Shown: positions 51,529-60,295 of the stretch, one piece after another | How positions within the stretch are numbered: position 1 is the stretch's first letter | How the letters are laid out: each line of letters starts with the position of its first letter | Origin: Pectobacterium polonicum | GTDB taxonomy: Bacteria; Pseudomonadota; Gammaproteobacteria; Enterobacterales; Enterobacteriaceae | Length of the DNA: 64,000 nt | Assembly: GCF_005497185.1 (NCBI RefSeq) | Contig: NZ_RJTN01000019.1 | Span: 32,268 to 96,267, forward strand | Direction of reading: 5' to 3' | Made by a program: the position numbers and the translations under genes | The notes under the pieces: model-generated | The model's input: only the letters and a program-made list of their open reading frames with translations | Databases searched by the model: none | Told to the model about the DNA's origin: nothing

Positions 51529-53553
51529 ATGAACCGATTTGTTATTGCCAGTACTCAAGACTGTATGGGGTGTCATGCATGTGAAATCGCCTGTGTGATT
51601 TCACACAATGACGAGCGCTATCCAGATAGCGCGACGGTATTTCAGCCCAGAATCAAGGCATTCAATACGCCAAAGCTTCGGGCTGCCGTGACATGCCGTC
51701 ACTGTGAAGATGCCCCCTGCGCCAGCGTGTGCCCAACGCAGGCCTTGATCAGACAAGACAATAGCATTCAGCTCGTTCAGGAAAAGTGCATCGGCTGCAA
51801 AAGCTGTGTGCTGGCTTGCCCGTTCGGCGCGATGTCGATGGTGACAAACCCTGTGGACAACAGCACCGTCGCTCATAAATGCGATCTCTGCGCCGACCGC
51901 CCAGAAGGACAAGCGTGTGTGGCGGCCTGCCCAACGCAGGCGTTGCAGTTAGTCAGTGAACAAACGCTAGCTGACCGTCGCCAGGAGAAACAGCTGGTGA
52001 TGGCGCAACGTTCAGCTTCCCATTGGCAGCGTGAAACGCCCGTGCTGAAAGCGCTAACGACTAATCCACTCAGTAAAAGAAAAAACTGGCCGCGCCGGGA
52101 TGCGGAGAAAAAGCCGCTGACCCAGAGAACTTCCACGTTTGATGAAATCTATCATGGCTTCTCCGTGCAGCAGACGGAAGATCAGGCTGACCGCTGCCTT
52201 TCCTGTGGCAAACGCGCGATCTGCGAGTGGACCTGTCCGCTGCATAACAATATTCCCGAATTGCTGAGCCTAGCAAAGCAAGGTCGCATTCTTGAAGCCG
52301 TCGAGCTCTCTCATCAAACCAGCAGCCTGCCAGAAATCTGTGGTCGTGTATGCCCACAGGACCGGTTATGTGAAGGAGCTTGTACGCTGGGCAAAGAATA
52401 TGGCGCGATCACCATCGGCAACGTTGAGCGCTACATTACCGATACCGCGATGGAAATGGGCTGGTCGCCCGATATGACGCGTGTCGTTCCCAGCGGAAAG
52501 CGTGCCGCGATCGTCGGGGCTGGCCCGGCTGGGCTAGCCTGTGCCGATGTGTTGGCACGCAACGGCGTACAGGCCGTCGTGTTCGATCGTCACCCGGAAA
52601 TTGGTGGCCTGCTCACATTCGGGATTCCGTCGTTCAAACTGGACAAAGATGTCCTAATTCATCGTCGTGAAGTGTTCAGCGCCATGGGCATCGACTTCCA
52701 ACTGAATACCGAAGTGGGGAAAGACATTTCTCTGGCTCAGCTTCTGGACGACTATGACACCGTTTTCCTTGGTGTTGGCACCTACCGTTCCATGAAAGCC
52801 AACATTGATAATGAAGAGGCTCCCGGCGTCTTCGATGCGCTTCCCTTCCTGATCGCCAATACCAAGCACGTTATGGGGCTACCTGAATTAGACGATGAGC
52901 CCTATATCTCGATGGCGGGCAAACGCGTCGTCGTGCTCGGCGGTGGAGACACTGCAATGGACTGCCTGCGCACGTCCGTTCGGCAAGGTGCGATATCGGT
53001 AACCTGCGCCTATCGTCGTGATGAAGCCAACATGCCCGGTTCGAAAAAAGAGGTGAAAAACTCCCGCGAAGAAGGCGTGGAGTTCATGTTTAACGTTCAG
53101 CCACAAAAAATCTGCCTCAATGAACAGGGAGAAGTGTGCGGAATTAGTCTGGTTCGTACTGAACTGGGCGAGCCTGATGCCAGCGGCCGTCGTCGTCCGC
53201 GCCCCATTCCTGGTTCGGAATTCGTTCAACCCGCAGAGGCCGTAATAACCGCATTTGGTTTTCAGTCACACAGAATGCCGTGGCTGGAAGAAGCCGACGT
53301 CGAGCTAGATAATTGGGGATACATTACTGCCCCTCTCGATAGTCAGATACCTTGCCAAACCAATCATCCGCGTATTTTTGCTGGCGGTGACGCCGTACGC
53401 GGTGCCGATCTGGTGGTAACCGCCATTGCGGATGGGCGAAAAGCCGCATTGGGAATGATTGCGACAATGGGACTGACCGCCGTAACCGGAGCCATTCCCG
53501 CCCACCCGCAACGCCCAGAGATGAACGCAACCCGCGAGGATATCCGTCCATGA
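51529..53553 (+). CDS. aegA: Fe-S oxidoreductase AegA
   Basis: Cytosolic protein of 674 residues with an N-terminal ferredoxin-like part holding several 4Fe-4S sites (CMGCHACEIAC, CRHCEDAPCASVCP, CIGCKSCVLACP) joined to a GltD-like flavoprotein with FAD site GAGPAGLACADVL and NADPH site LGGGDTAMDCLR. It follows E. coli AegA over its length. AegA is linked to anaerobic uric acid use in E. coli. The final ATGA overlaps the next gene, another Fe-S protein, so the two probably exchange electrons. Confidence 0.93.
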   Translation: MNRFVIASTQDCMGCHACEIACVISHNDERYPDSATVFQPRIKAFNTPKLRAAVTCRHCEDAPCASVCPTQALIRQDNSIQLVQEKCIGCKSCVLACPFGAMSMVTNPVDNSTVAHKCDLCADRPEGQACVAACPTQALQLVSEQTLADRRQEKQLVMAQRSASHWQRETPVLKALTTNPLSKRKNWPRRDAEKKPLTQRTSTFDEIYHGFSVQQTEDQADRCLSCGKRAICEWTCPLHNNIPELLSLAKQGRILEAVELSHQTSSLPEICGRVCPQDRLCEGACTLGKEYGAITIGNVERYITDTAMEMGWSPDMTRVVPSGKRAAIVGAGPAGLACADVLARNGVQAVVFDRHPEIGGLLTFGIPSFKLDKDVLIHRREVFSAMGIDFQLNTEVGKDISLAQLLDDYDTVFLGVGTYRSMKANIDNEEAPGVFDALPFLIANTKHVMGLPELDDEPYISMAGKRVVVLGGGDTAMDCLRTSVRQGAISVTCAYRRDEANMPGSKKEVKNSREEGVEFMFNVQPQKICLNEQGEVCGISLVRTELGEPDASGRRRPRPIPGSEFVQPAEAVITAFGFQSHRMPWLEEADVELDNWGYITAPLDSQIPCQTNHPRIFAGGDAVRGADLVVTAIADGRKAALGMIATMGLTAVTGAIPAHPQRPEMNATREDIRP

Positions 53554-54059
53554 ATCAATTTGTTATCGCCGAAGCAGAAAAATGTATCGGCTGTCGGACT
53601 TGCGAGATTGCCTGCGCGGTCGCTCATAGCGGTGGCCAAAGTGCACAACTGCGGCCATCTCACTTCTTTCCCCGCCTGAAAGTGATTAAAAGCGCCAGCA
53701 TCAGCGTACCGGTTCTGTGCCGCCAGTGTGAAAATGCGCCCTGTGCCAGCGTGTGTCCGAATGACGCGCTGGTGCGCGATCGGGACAGTATTCAGGTTAT
53801 TCAGTCTCGCTGCATCGGCTGCAAAAGCTGTGTGGTCGCCTGTCCCTTCGGTGCCATCAATGTGGTAACGAAAGCCTCGAATGATGAGAGTACGCAAAGT
53901 GAAGTCCACAAATGTGACTTATGCATTGATGTAGCCCCGAGTCCTTCCTGCGTCAGCGTGTGTCCGACGTCAGCGCTTCGGTTAGTGACTGCGGATGAGT
54001 TGCGCAAGCAGACGCTGGAAAAACAACAGCGTTCCGCATTGGGATGGCCAAGCCATTAA
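53550..54059 (+). CDS. HydN-like four-cluster ferredoxin
   Basis: Electron-transfer protein of 169 residues with four 4Fe-4S motif groups: CIGCRTCEIAC, CRQCENAPCASVCP, CIGCKSCVVACP and CDLC...CVSVCP. The whole chain resembles HydN and the N-terminal part of the AegA encoded just before it. It overlaps aegA by 4 bases. A partner dehydrogenase is not evident in the window; AegA is the obvious candidate. Confidence 0.88.
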   Translation: MNQFVIAEAEKCIGCRTCEIACAVAHSGGQSAQLRPSHFFPRLKVIKSASISVPVLCRQCENAPCASVCPNDALVRDRDSIQVIQSRCIGCKSCVVACPFGAINVVTKASNDESTQSEVHKCDLCIDVAPSPSCVSVCPTSALRLVTADELRKQTLEKQQRSALGWPSH

Positions 54060-54247
54060 ACAGGCGGGAATGTGGCGGACAGGGAAGGATCGCTAAACAG
54101 CACACAATACAGAAAATTCGTTGTGCCTAATTAATAATTATCGCCGATTTATCCATCGATTTTTCTTTAGATCACATATTAGTCTGATAATATGCATTGG
54201 TAGTACCCGATAGGTTCCCATCTTTTATCACGATCATGGAGTGAACA

Positions 54248-54991
54248 ATGACCTGCCATTTTGTCAGGTGGACAAGCACGGAAGCGCTTCCTGACTTACA
54301 AAGACTGCCTGATAGGCTCATCTCATCAACACAAAGTTTTTCAGCCAAACGCCGCGAGCGTTATCTGAAAAGCCGAGCGCTGCTGGCTGAGATGATGTTC
54401 TATTTTTTCGGTTATCCGCTGTTACCTACGCTGCTGGTGTCTCCTGAAGGACGCCCTTACTTTGCCGATCCTAATCTGCCCCAATTCAGCATCGGCTATG
54501 CAGGCAATACGATTGCCATCCTCCTGAGCGAAGAGGGAAGCGTCGGTATGGATATCGAAATCGTTCATGTCAGGCCAACGAATCAGACCGTCCCACAGAT
54601 GCAGGCGCAAACGCAGGCTGAACAGGCGTGGATTGACGCTCAGCGCGACCCACTGGAAGCAGCAACGCAATTATGCACCATTCGCCAGTCACTGGTGAAA
54701 ATGCCTGGTGCAAATAGCCATCTTCCCCATAACCTCAAACTTCACCCTGCCTCCGGCAGGCTACGTTCAACCGACATGCCCGCCGTAGAAGTGATGAGCG
54801 ATGTTGATGATTATCTTGCATGGGCCTGCGCCCATATCCCCACGCTTAACCGACTCGTCATGTGGAAATACACGTCGGCATCGGGCATGAGAAAGTCGGG
54901 GGAAATCTTACAACAGCAGCGCCAGTCTGTACGCTATATGAAGTTAACCAGCCATACGATAGAAAAAGCCACCTCTACCGCATCACAGTAG
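54248..54991 (+). CDS. yieE: YieE-like phosphopantetheinyl transferase-family protein
   Basis: Protein of 247 residues resembling E. coli YieE (GRPYFADPNLPQFSIGYAGN and the tail ending). The first PPTase motif is present as GMDIEI near residue 98. The second motif, normally W/FxxKEA, reads TIRQSLVKM, so the usual catalytic Lys-Glu pair is missing; E. coli YieE shows a similar change, so this is a family trait. Activity is therefore doubtful. Synteny with adeP and yieH supports the name. GGAG precedes the ATG. Confidence 0.82.
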   Translation: MTCHFVRWTSTEALPDLQRLPDRLISSTQSFSAKRRERYLKSRALLAEMMFYFFGYPLLPTLLVSPEGRPYFADPNLPQFSIGYAGNTIAILLSEEGSVGMDIEIVHVRPTNQTVPQMQAQTQAEQAWIDAQRDPLEAATQLCTIRQSLVKMPGANSHLPHNLKLHPASGRLRSTDMPAVEVMSDVDDYLAWACAHIPTLNRLVMWKYTSASGMRKSGEILQQQRQSVRYMKLTSHTIEKATSTASQ

Positions 54992-55014
54992 CCATCTGCC
55001 TCGTCGCTGGCTGA

Positions 55015-55036
55015 GGCTCCGGGAAAACCCGGAGCC
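55015..55036. terminator. Stem-loop between yieE and adeP
   Basis: Arms GGCTCCGGG / CCCGGAGCC with an AAAA loop lie between convergent stops. The stem is very stable but has no T-run on either side. Confidence 0.6.
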
Positions 55037-55045
55037 ATGAACACA

Positions 55046-56383
55046 TTAATGCCCGTCGATAAACACGATTTTCAGCAGGAACAGCAGCGCCACCACCACC
55101 ACGCAAGGGCTGATTTCACGCCAGCGCCCCGTCGCCAACTTCATCACACAGTAAGAAATGAAGCCCAGCGCGATCCCTTCAGTAATCGAGAAGCTGAACG
55201 GCATCATCACCGCGGTAATAAAGGCAGGAACGGCTTCGGTCAGGTCGTCCCACTTCACGCGTGCCAGGCTGGACGTCATCAACACGCCCACGTAAATCAG
55301 CGCGCCAGCGGCCGCATAGGCAGGCACCATACCCGCCAGCGGTGACAAGAAGATCACCAGCAGGAACAGCAGGCCGACGACCACCGCGGTCAGGCCGGTG
55401 CGTCCACCCACGGAAACACCTGAAGAACTTTCAATATACGCCGTAACGGACGATGTCCCGATAAATGAACCCGCCACAGAGCTGATGCTATCAACATACA
55501 GCGCCTGCTTCATACGCGGGAACTTACCGCGAGCATCGACCAGTCCAGCTTTGTCCGTCACGCCAATCAGCGTGCCGGAGGAATCAAACAGGTTAACCAG
55601 CATGAAAGAGAAAATAATGCCGGACATCCCGAGGTTCAGTGCGCCAGCCAGATCAACCTGACCCACCACCGACGTTACGCTTGGCGGCAGTGAAAACACG
55701 CCAGCAAATTTAACATCACCCAGCAACAGGCCGATTGAGGTCGTCACGACGATGGAAATCAGCACAGCGGCGTGAATATTACGTGAAGCCAACGCCACAA
55801 TGATGAAAAAGCCCAGAGCACCCAGCAGCACGCTGTGTGATGTCAGGTTACCAATCGTCACCAGCGTTTCAGGGTTGGGAACGATAATACCGGCGTTTTT
55901 CAGACCCATCATGGCAATAAACAACCCGATACCACTGGCGATACCGAGACGCAGACTAAGCGGAATATTGGCAATCATCCAATAGCGAATCTGGAAGATA
56001 GTCAGCAACAGGAAACCGATTGCGCCCCAGAAAATCGCGCCCATCGCTACCTGCCATGGCAGCCCCATCGCCCCCACGACAACAAAAGCGAAAAACGCAT
56101 TCAATCCCATGGCCGGCGCCAGCGCCACGGGCAAGTTAGCCAGCAGCCCCATTAAAATACTGCCGAATGCCGCAATCAGACAGGTGGTCACAAAGACCGC
56201 TTTGGTATCCATCCCCGCTACGCCCAAAATCTGCGGGTTAACAAAAACGATGTAAACCATCGTCAAAAACGTCGTGAAACCAGCAATCGTTTCCGTACGT
56301 GCTGTCGTGCCATGTTGTTTAAGCTTAAACACGCGCTCCAGCAGGCCCTGCTCGGTAGCAGGGCCGGGTTGTGATTTATTCAT
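55046..56383 (-). CDS. adeP: Adenine permease, NCS2 family (AdeP/PurP type)
   Basis: Inner-membrane purine:H+ symporter of 445 residues, the same length as E. coli AdeP. The AzgA-type NCS2 features are ETIAGFTTFLTMVYIVFVNPQIL, ALAPAMGLNAFFAF and SSVTAYIESSSGVSVGGRTGLTAV. ATG 56383 is preferred over an in-frame TTG three codons upstream. The neighbours yieE and yieH match the E. coli yieE-chrR-adeP-yieH region, although chrR is absent here. Confidence 0.93.
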   Translation of the reverse strand: MNKSQPGPATEQGLLERVFKLKQHGTTARTETIAGFTTFLTMVYIVFVNPQILGVAGMDTKAVFVTTCLIAAFGSILMGLLANLPVALAPAMGLNAFFAFVVVGAMGLPWQVAMGAIFWGAIGFLLLTIFQIRYWMIANIPLSLRLGIASGIGLFIAMMGLKNAGIIVPNPETLVTIGNLTSHSVLLGALGFFIIVALASRNIHAAVLISIVVTTSIGLLLGDVKFAGVFSLPPSVTSVVGQVDLAGALNLGMSGIIFSFMLVNLFDSSGTLIGVTDKAGLVDARGKFPRMKQALYVDSISSVAGSFIGTSSVTAYIESSSGVSVGGRTGLTAVVVGLLFLLVIFLSPLAGMVPAYAAAGALIYVGVLMTSSLARVKWDDLTEAVPAFITAVMMPFSFSITEGIALGFISYCVMKLATGRWREISPCVVVVALLFLLKIVFIDGH

Positions 56384-56568
56384 TAGTACCAATCCAAAGA
56401 AGGGAATAACTGTCGTCGGGTATCCTATAACAAAATTCTACGTTTTTACGTTGATCCCACGTTTTTTTTCATCGAATAAGAAGAACCTATTAACGTCATG
56501 GCTATTACGCCGCACGCCCTCAGTTGAAACCCCTTAATTTTATGCAAGATCGCTCTGAAAATGGCTTT

Positions 56569-56771
<203 letters not shown>

Positions 56772-56839
56772 GGTCGCAATATCAGGCCAATTGGTTAAAG
56801 TAGGAGCTTCATCTTTTATTTCATCGATAAGGATTGGTC

Positions 56840-57505
56840 ATGCCCCGTATTGAATGCGTCTTCTTCGACTGTGATGGCACGCTGGTTGATAGCGAAGTGC
56901 TGTGTTGCCAGGCCTATGTGAATATCTTCATTCCGTATGGGGTGAACTTATCGCTGGAGGAGGTGATAAAAACCTACAAGGGCGTGAAGCTGTACGAGAT
57001 TATTGCCCGCATCAGCCAGCAGCATGGCTTAACCGTATCGGTAGAAGAGGCGGAGCGTCATTTCCGTCAAGAAGTGAAGCATCTGTTCGATGAGTATCTG
57101 CAACCTATCGAGGGTGCACGTGAATTAGTGCAGTCCATCACCGTCCCGATGGCGGTGGTTTCCAACGGCCCAGTTAGTAAGATGCAGCATTCACTCGGCC
57201 TGACGCACATGCTCGATCTGTTTGGCGACCATCTCTACAGCGGCTACGATCTGAAAAAGTGGAAGCCCGATCCGGCGGTGCTGTATCACGCCGCCGAGCA
57301 GTTACAGCTTCCCATCGAACACTGCATTCTGGTTGAAGATTCCGCCGCTGGTGTACAGGCAGGCATCGCCGCGGGCATTCCGGTGTTCTATTACTGCGCC
57401 GATCCCCATAACCAGCCGATCCATCACCCGCTGGTCACGATGTTCGACGATATGCGCGAACTGCCGCAAATCTGGCGCGAAAAAGGCTGGAATATCACTG
57501 CGTAG
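56840..57505 (+). CDS. yieH: HAD phosphatase YieH
   Basis: Cytosolic HAD phosphatase of 221 residues, the same length as E. coli YieH, which acts on 6-phosphogluconate. Motif I is FFDCDGTLVDSE (residues 8-19), motif II is VVSNGP and the final motifs are KWKPDP and LVEDSAAGVQAGI. The end GWNITA matches the E. coli GWDITA. ATG 56840 has AAGGA six bases away. Confidence 0.94.
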   Translation: MPRIECVFFDCDGTLVDSEVLCCQAYVNIFIPYGVNLSLEEVIKTYKGVKLYEIIARISQQHGLTVSVEEAERHFRQEVKHLFDEYLQPIEGARELVQSITVPMAVVSNGPVSKMQHSLGLTHMLDLFGDHLYSGYDLKKWKPDPAVLYHAAEQLQLPIEHCILVEDSAAGVQAGIAAGIPVFYYCADPHNQPIHHPLVTMFDDMRELPQIWREKGWNITA

Positions 57506-57611
57506 TAGCAGCCATTCGGACTTATGTCAGACCGTCGGCAAATCTATTTGTGGGACGAAAACGGTGGTAATGGAATAGAAGAGTAAAGCGTTTGCGCCAT
57601 GGACAAAAACG

Positions 57612-57690
57612 TCAGGAATGTTTTTGAACGTCGCTAGCGACGGCCCTGCAAGGGTGAATCTCAGGGATGAGATTCATATCCGCGCAAGCC
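57612..57690. repeat. Intergenic hairpin module, copy 2
   Basis: AACGTCGCTAGCGACGGCCC, then AAGGG and the perfect hairpin TGAATCTCA-GGGA-TGAGATTCA (57655-57676), followed by GCGCAAGCCGAGCG. It is preceded by GGACAAAAACGT, also seen in the ERIC-like elements at 5421 and 16654. No gene lies in 57506-57765. Confidence 0.65.
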
Positions 57691-57765
57691 GAGCGTACAC
57701 GGACGTATTCACAGCGTCTTTACGATCTATCCATTACCACCGCACGACGCACGTAATCTTCATCC

Positions 57766-58494
57766 TCAGGCTGGCTTATTCCGCCACCACAGCAAACGGC
57801 GCTTCGGCTGCTTTTCCTGCTGGTTAAAACGGGCGTTAACCCGATTAGCCAGCAGTTCCAGCGACAGGCAAAACACAAAGTAGACCAGCGCGACAAACAG
57901 GAAAACCTCCATCGGGTAAACCATGCTGCGGTTATTGACCTGCGTAGCAAGAAAGGTCAGTTCGCCAACCCCGACAATGTAGGCCAGTGAGGTATCTTTA
58001 ATCAGGGAAATCCATTGGTTAATGAAGGAAGGCACCATCATCCGCAGCGCTTGAGGAAGCACTATCTGCCATAACACCTGCCAGCGGCTTAGCCCCAGCG
58101 AGAGTCCAGCCTGCCACTGACCGCGTCCGATGGCGACAATGCCGGCCTTGACGCCATGCGCCAGATACGCCGAAGCGATCAGCGCCAGCGCACAGACCAC
58201 GGTAGTAATTTCAGGGATATCGACGCCAAAAACGATCGGCAACAGAAAATACGTCCAGAAAATCAGCATGATGACAGGAATCGCCCGGAAGAACCCCAAC
58301 ACCATCGCCAACAGTGCACTCCACCAGCCCCGGGACATCGCTAACGCCACGCCTAAAATCGTACCCAATAGGGCAGACGCTATGCCCGCCAGCAGGCTCA
58401 TCACCAGCGTCAGCGCTGCGCCACCCAGTGGGCCATCCGGGAATGTTCCCCACATCAAATAGTCGATGTTATCGGTGATAACGGTAAAATCCAT
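57766..58494 (-). CDS. Amino-acid ABC importer permease (HisM/GltK family)
   Basis: Inner-membrane permease of 242 residues of the polar amino acid uptake family. About five membrane segments are visible, with the ATPase-contact loop GLSRWQVLWQIVLPQALRMMVPSFINQW near residue 130. It follows its partner permease after one base. No ATPase gene follows it within the window, so the energy subunit must be encoded elsewhere or shared. Confidence 0.92.
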   Translation of the reverse strand: MDFTVITDNIDYLMWGTFPDGPLGGAALTLVMSLLAGIASALLGTILGVALAMSRGWWSALLAMVLGFFRAIPVIMLIFWTYFLLPIVFGVDIPEITTVVCALALIASAYLAHGVKAGIVAIGRGQWQAGLSLGLSRWQVLWQIVLPQALRMMVPSFINQWISLIKDTSLAYIVGVGELTFLATQVNNRSMVYPMEVFLFVALVYFVFCLSLELLANRVNARFNQQEKQPKRRLLWWRNKPA

Positions 58495-58495
58495 C

Positions 58496-59239
58496 TCAGT
58501 GTCTCTCCGCCAGACTGCGCTGCTGACGCCACATGCCCCAGCCTTCCATCACGGCAATAATCACGATGTACAACACCGTCGCCACGCCAAATGCCTGAAA
58601 CGTGCGCAGGGTTTCCGTCTCCACCTGACGCGAGGCATAAGACAGCTCAGCGACGCCAATCGCCATCGTCAACGACGAGTTCTTAACAATATTCATGTAC
58701 TGCCCAAGCAGCGGCGGCAGGGCGATTTTTAGCGCCTGTGGCAACACCACATAACGCATGGATTGCCAACCAGTTAACCCCAAAGCGTGCGCGGCGTACT
58801 TCTGCCCACGCGCCACGCCGCGAATACCGGAACGGATCTCCTCCGCAATAAACGCGCTGGAGTAGAGCGTCAATCCTGCCAAGCCCGCCAGAAACTCAAA
58901 AGAAGGCCACGCTAACGTCGTACCGAAGAGAGAAAGCGTATGCGAGGTGTTCAGCCATTGCATCATCTCTGAGGGAAAAAGCTGTCCGGCCCCGAAATAC
59001 CAGAAAAACAGCTGCACCAGCAGCGGTGTATTACGAAATAGCGAGCTATACGCCACCACAACGCCACGCAGCACATGAATCTGGCTGTCTCTGGCCGCCG
59101 CCAACAGAAAACCCAGCACCGTGGACAGAACGATCGTACTCAGGGAAAGACCCAGTGTGATCAGGAAACCGTGCCACAGCCAGATCAGGTATTGAGGAGC
59201 CAACAGCCACGACTCAAGCGATTGCAGCGCCGTATCCAT
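58496..59239 (-). CDS. Amino-acid ABC importer permease (HisQ/GltJ family)
   Basis: Inner-membrane permease of 247 residues. The family features are FLITLGLSLSTIVLSTVLGFLLAA, FRNTPLLVQLFFWYFGAGQLFP and the contact loop GLTGWQSMRYVVLPQALKIALPPLLGQYMNIVKNSS. It sits between the binding-protein gene and the second permease gene. Confidence 0.92.
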   Translation of the reverse strand: MDTALQSLESWLLAPQYLIWLWHGFLITLGLSLSTIVLSTVLGFLLAAARDSQIHVLRGVVVAYSSLFRNTPLLVQLFFWYFGAGQLFPSEMMQWLNTSHTLSLFGTTLAWPSFEFLAGLAGLTLYSSAFIAEEIRSGIRGVARGQKYAAHALGLTGWQSMRYVVLPQALKIALPPLLGQYMNIVKNSSLTMAIGVAELSYASRQVETETLRTFQAFGVATVLYIVIIAVMEGWGMWRQQRSLAERH

Positions 59240-59284
59240 GCGTTTTATCTCTCTTTGTCATTATTACGAGGTACAAATAGAAAT

Positions 59285-59305
59285 GCCCTCTGCGATGCAG
59301 AGGGC
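59285..59305 (-). terminator. Stem-loop between binding-protein and permease genes
   Basis: Perfect 9-bp arms GCCCTCTGC / GCAGAGGGC with a 3-base loop and a following ATTTCTATTT on the minus strand. It lies 30 bases after the binding-protein stop and probably lets that gene be expressed more than the permeases. Confidence 0.7.
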
Positions 59306-59334
59306 TGGGATCATAGCACTGAATGCGTTAGCTA

Positions 59335-60171
59335 TCAGGATTTAGGTTGCTGATCCAGCGGGGCAAAGGTGAAGTCACCGCGCGGTTGGGATGATTTCGT
59401 GCTCGGCCCGAACCAGCGATCGTAGATGGTCTTCGCTTCACCCTGTTTTTCCAGGTTAATCAGCGTGTCGTTAATTTTCGCCGTCAGGCGCTCTTCGCCC
59501 TTCGGAATCCCGACGCCCTGATACTCTTTGGTAATGCTGAACGGAGATATTTCAAACTCAGCCTTCTGTGCATCAGGCACATTAGCCAGCAGGCCGACCA
59601 GTTTGGCATCATCCTGCGTGATGGCCTGAACGTTGCCGTTACGCAGCGCAGCGAAAGCCAGCGGCGTATCGTCGTAGGAAATCACTTTGGCTGTCGGGTA
59701 ATGCTCGCGCAGGGTAATCTCCTGCACGGTGCCTTTATCCGCGCCGATGCGCAGCGTTTTGATGTCGTCCGGCGTTTTCAGCACGCCTTTACGGGCGATG
59801 AATTTTTGTCCGGTCGCGAAGTAAGGAATACTAAAGTTAACCTGCTTGGCGCGCTCATCGGTAATCGTGAAGTTCGCGGCAATCAGATCGACTTTCTGCG
59901 AACTTAGCAGAGGAATACGGTTAGCCGGGTTGGTCGCACGCAGCTCAACCTTCACGCCCAGCGCCTTACCAATTGCCTCGGCGATATCCACATCATAACC
60001 CACCAGCTTTTTGCTCTGCGGATCGACATAGCCAAACGGCGGATTGCTGTCGAAGACGGCAATTTTCACCACACCCGCCTTCTGAATATCATCTAATTTA
60101 TCTGCCTGTGCAGCACCAGAAACGGAAGCCAACCCGGCCAACAACGTCACGGTCAAAATATGCTTTTTCAT
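59335..60171 (-). CDS. Amino-acid ABC importer binding protein, family 3
   Basis: Periplasmic binding protein of 278 residues. The signal peptide is MKKHILTVTLLAGLASVSGAAQA (cut near residue 23). Family-3 features include VAVFDSNPPFGYVDPQ-type start (KIAVFDSNPPFGY), GYDVDIAEAIGKALG and the DLIAANFTITDERAKQVNFSIPY stretch. The ligand is a polar amino acid, probably acidic or neutral, but I cannot say which. Confidence 0.92.
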   Translation of the reverse strand: MKKHILTVTLLAGLASVSGAAQADKLDDIQKAGVVKIAVFDSNPPFGYVDPQSKKLVGYDVDIAEAIGKALGVKVELRATNPANRIPLLSSQKVDLIAANFTITDERAKQVNFSIPYFATGQKFIARKGVLKTPDDIKTLRIGADKGTVQEITLREHYPTAKVISYDDTPLAFAALRNGNVQAITQDDAKLVGLLANVPDAQKAEFEISPFSITKEYQGVGIPKGEERLTAKINDTLINLEKQGEAKTIYDRWFGPSTKSSQPRGDFTFAPLDQQPKS

Positions 60172-60295
60172 TCCCTGCCCCTTAATTATTGGTGTATTAA
60201 CAGCAGGCTATCAGCAGGGCGAAAACGCGGGAAATAACATAAATAGCTATAATATAACCTTATGTTACTTCGGTATTTTGGCAGATTATCCTGAC

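Noticed and set aside
54248..54991. Reading the missing PPTase Lys-Glu motif as a recent inactivating mutation
   Set aside because: E. coli YieE shows a comparable change, so this is a family property and not decay of this copy.
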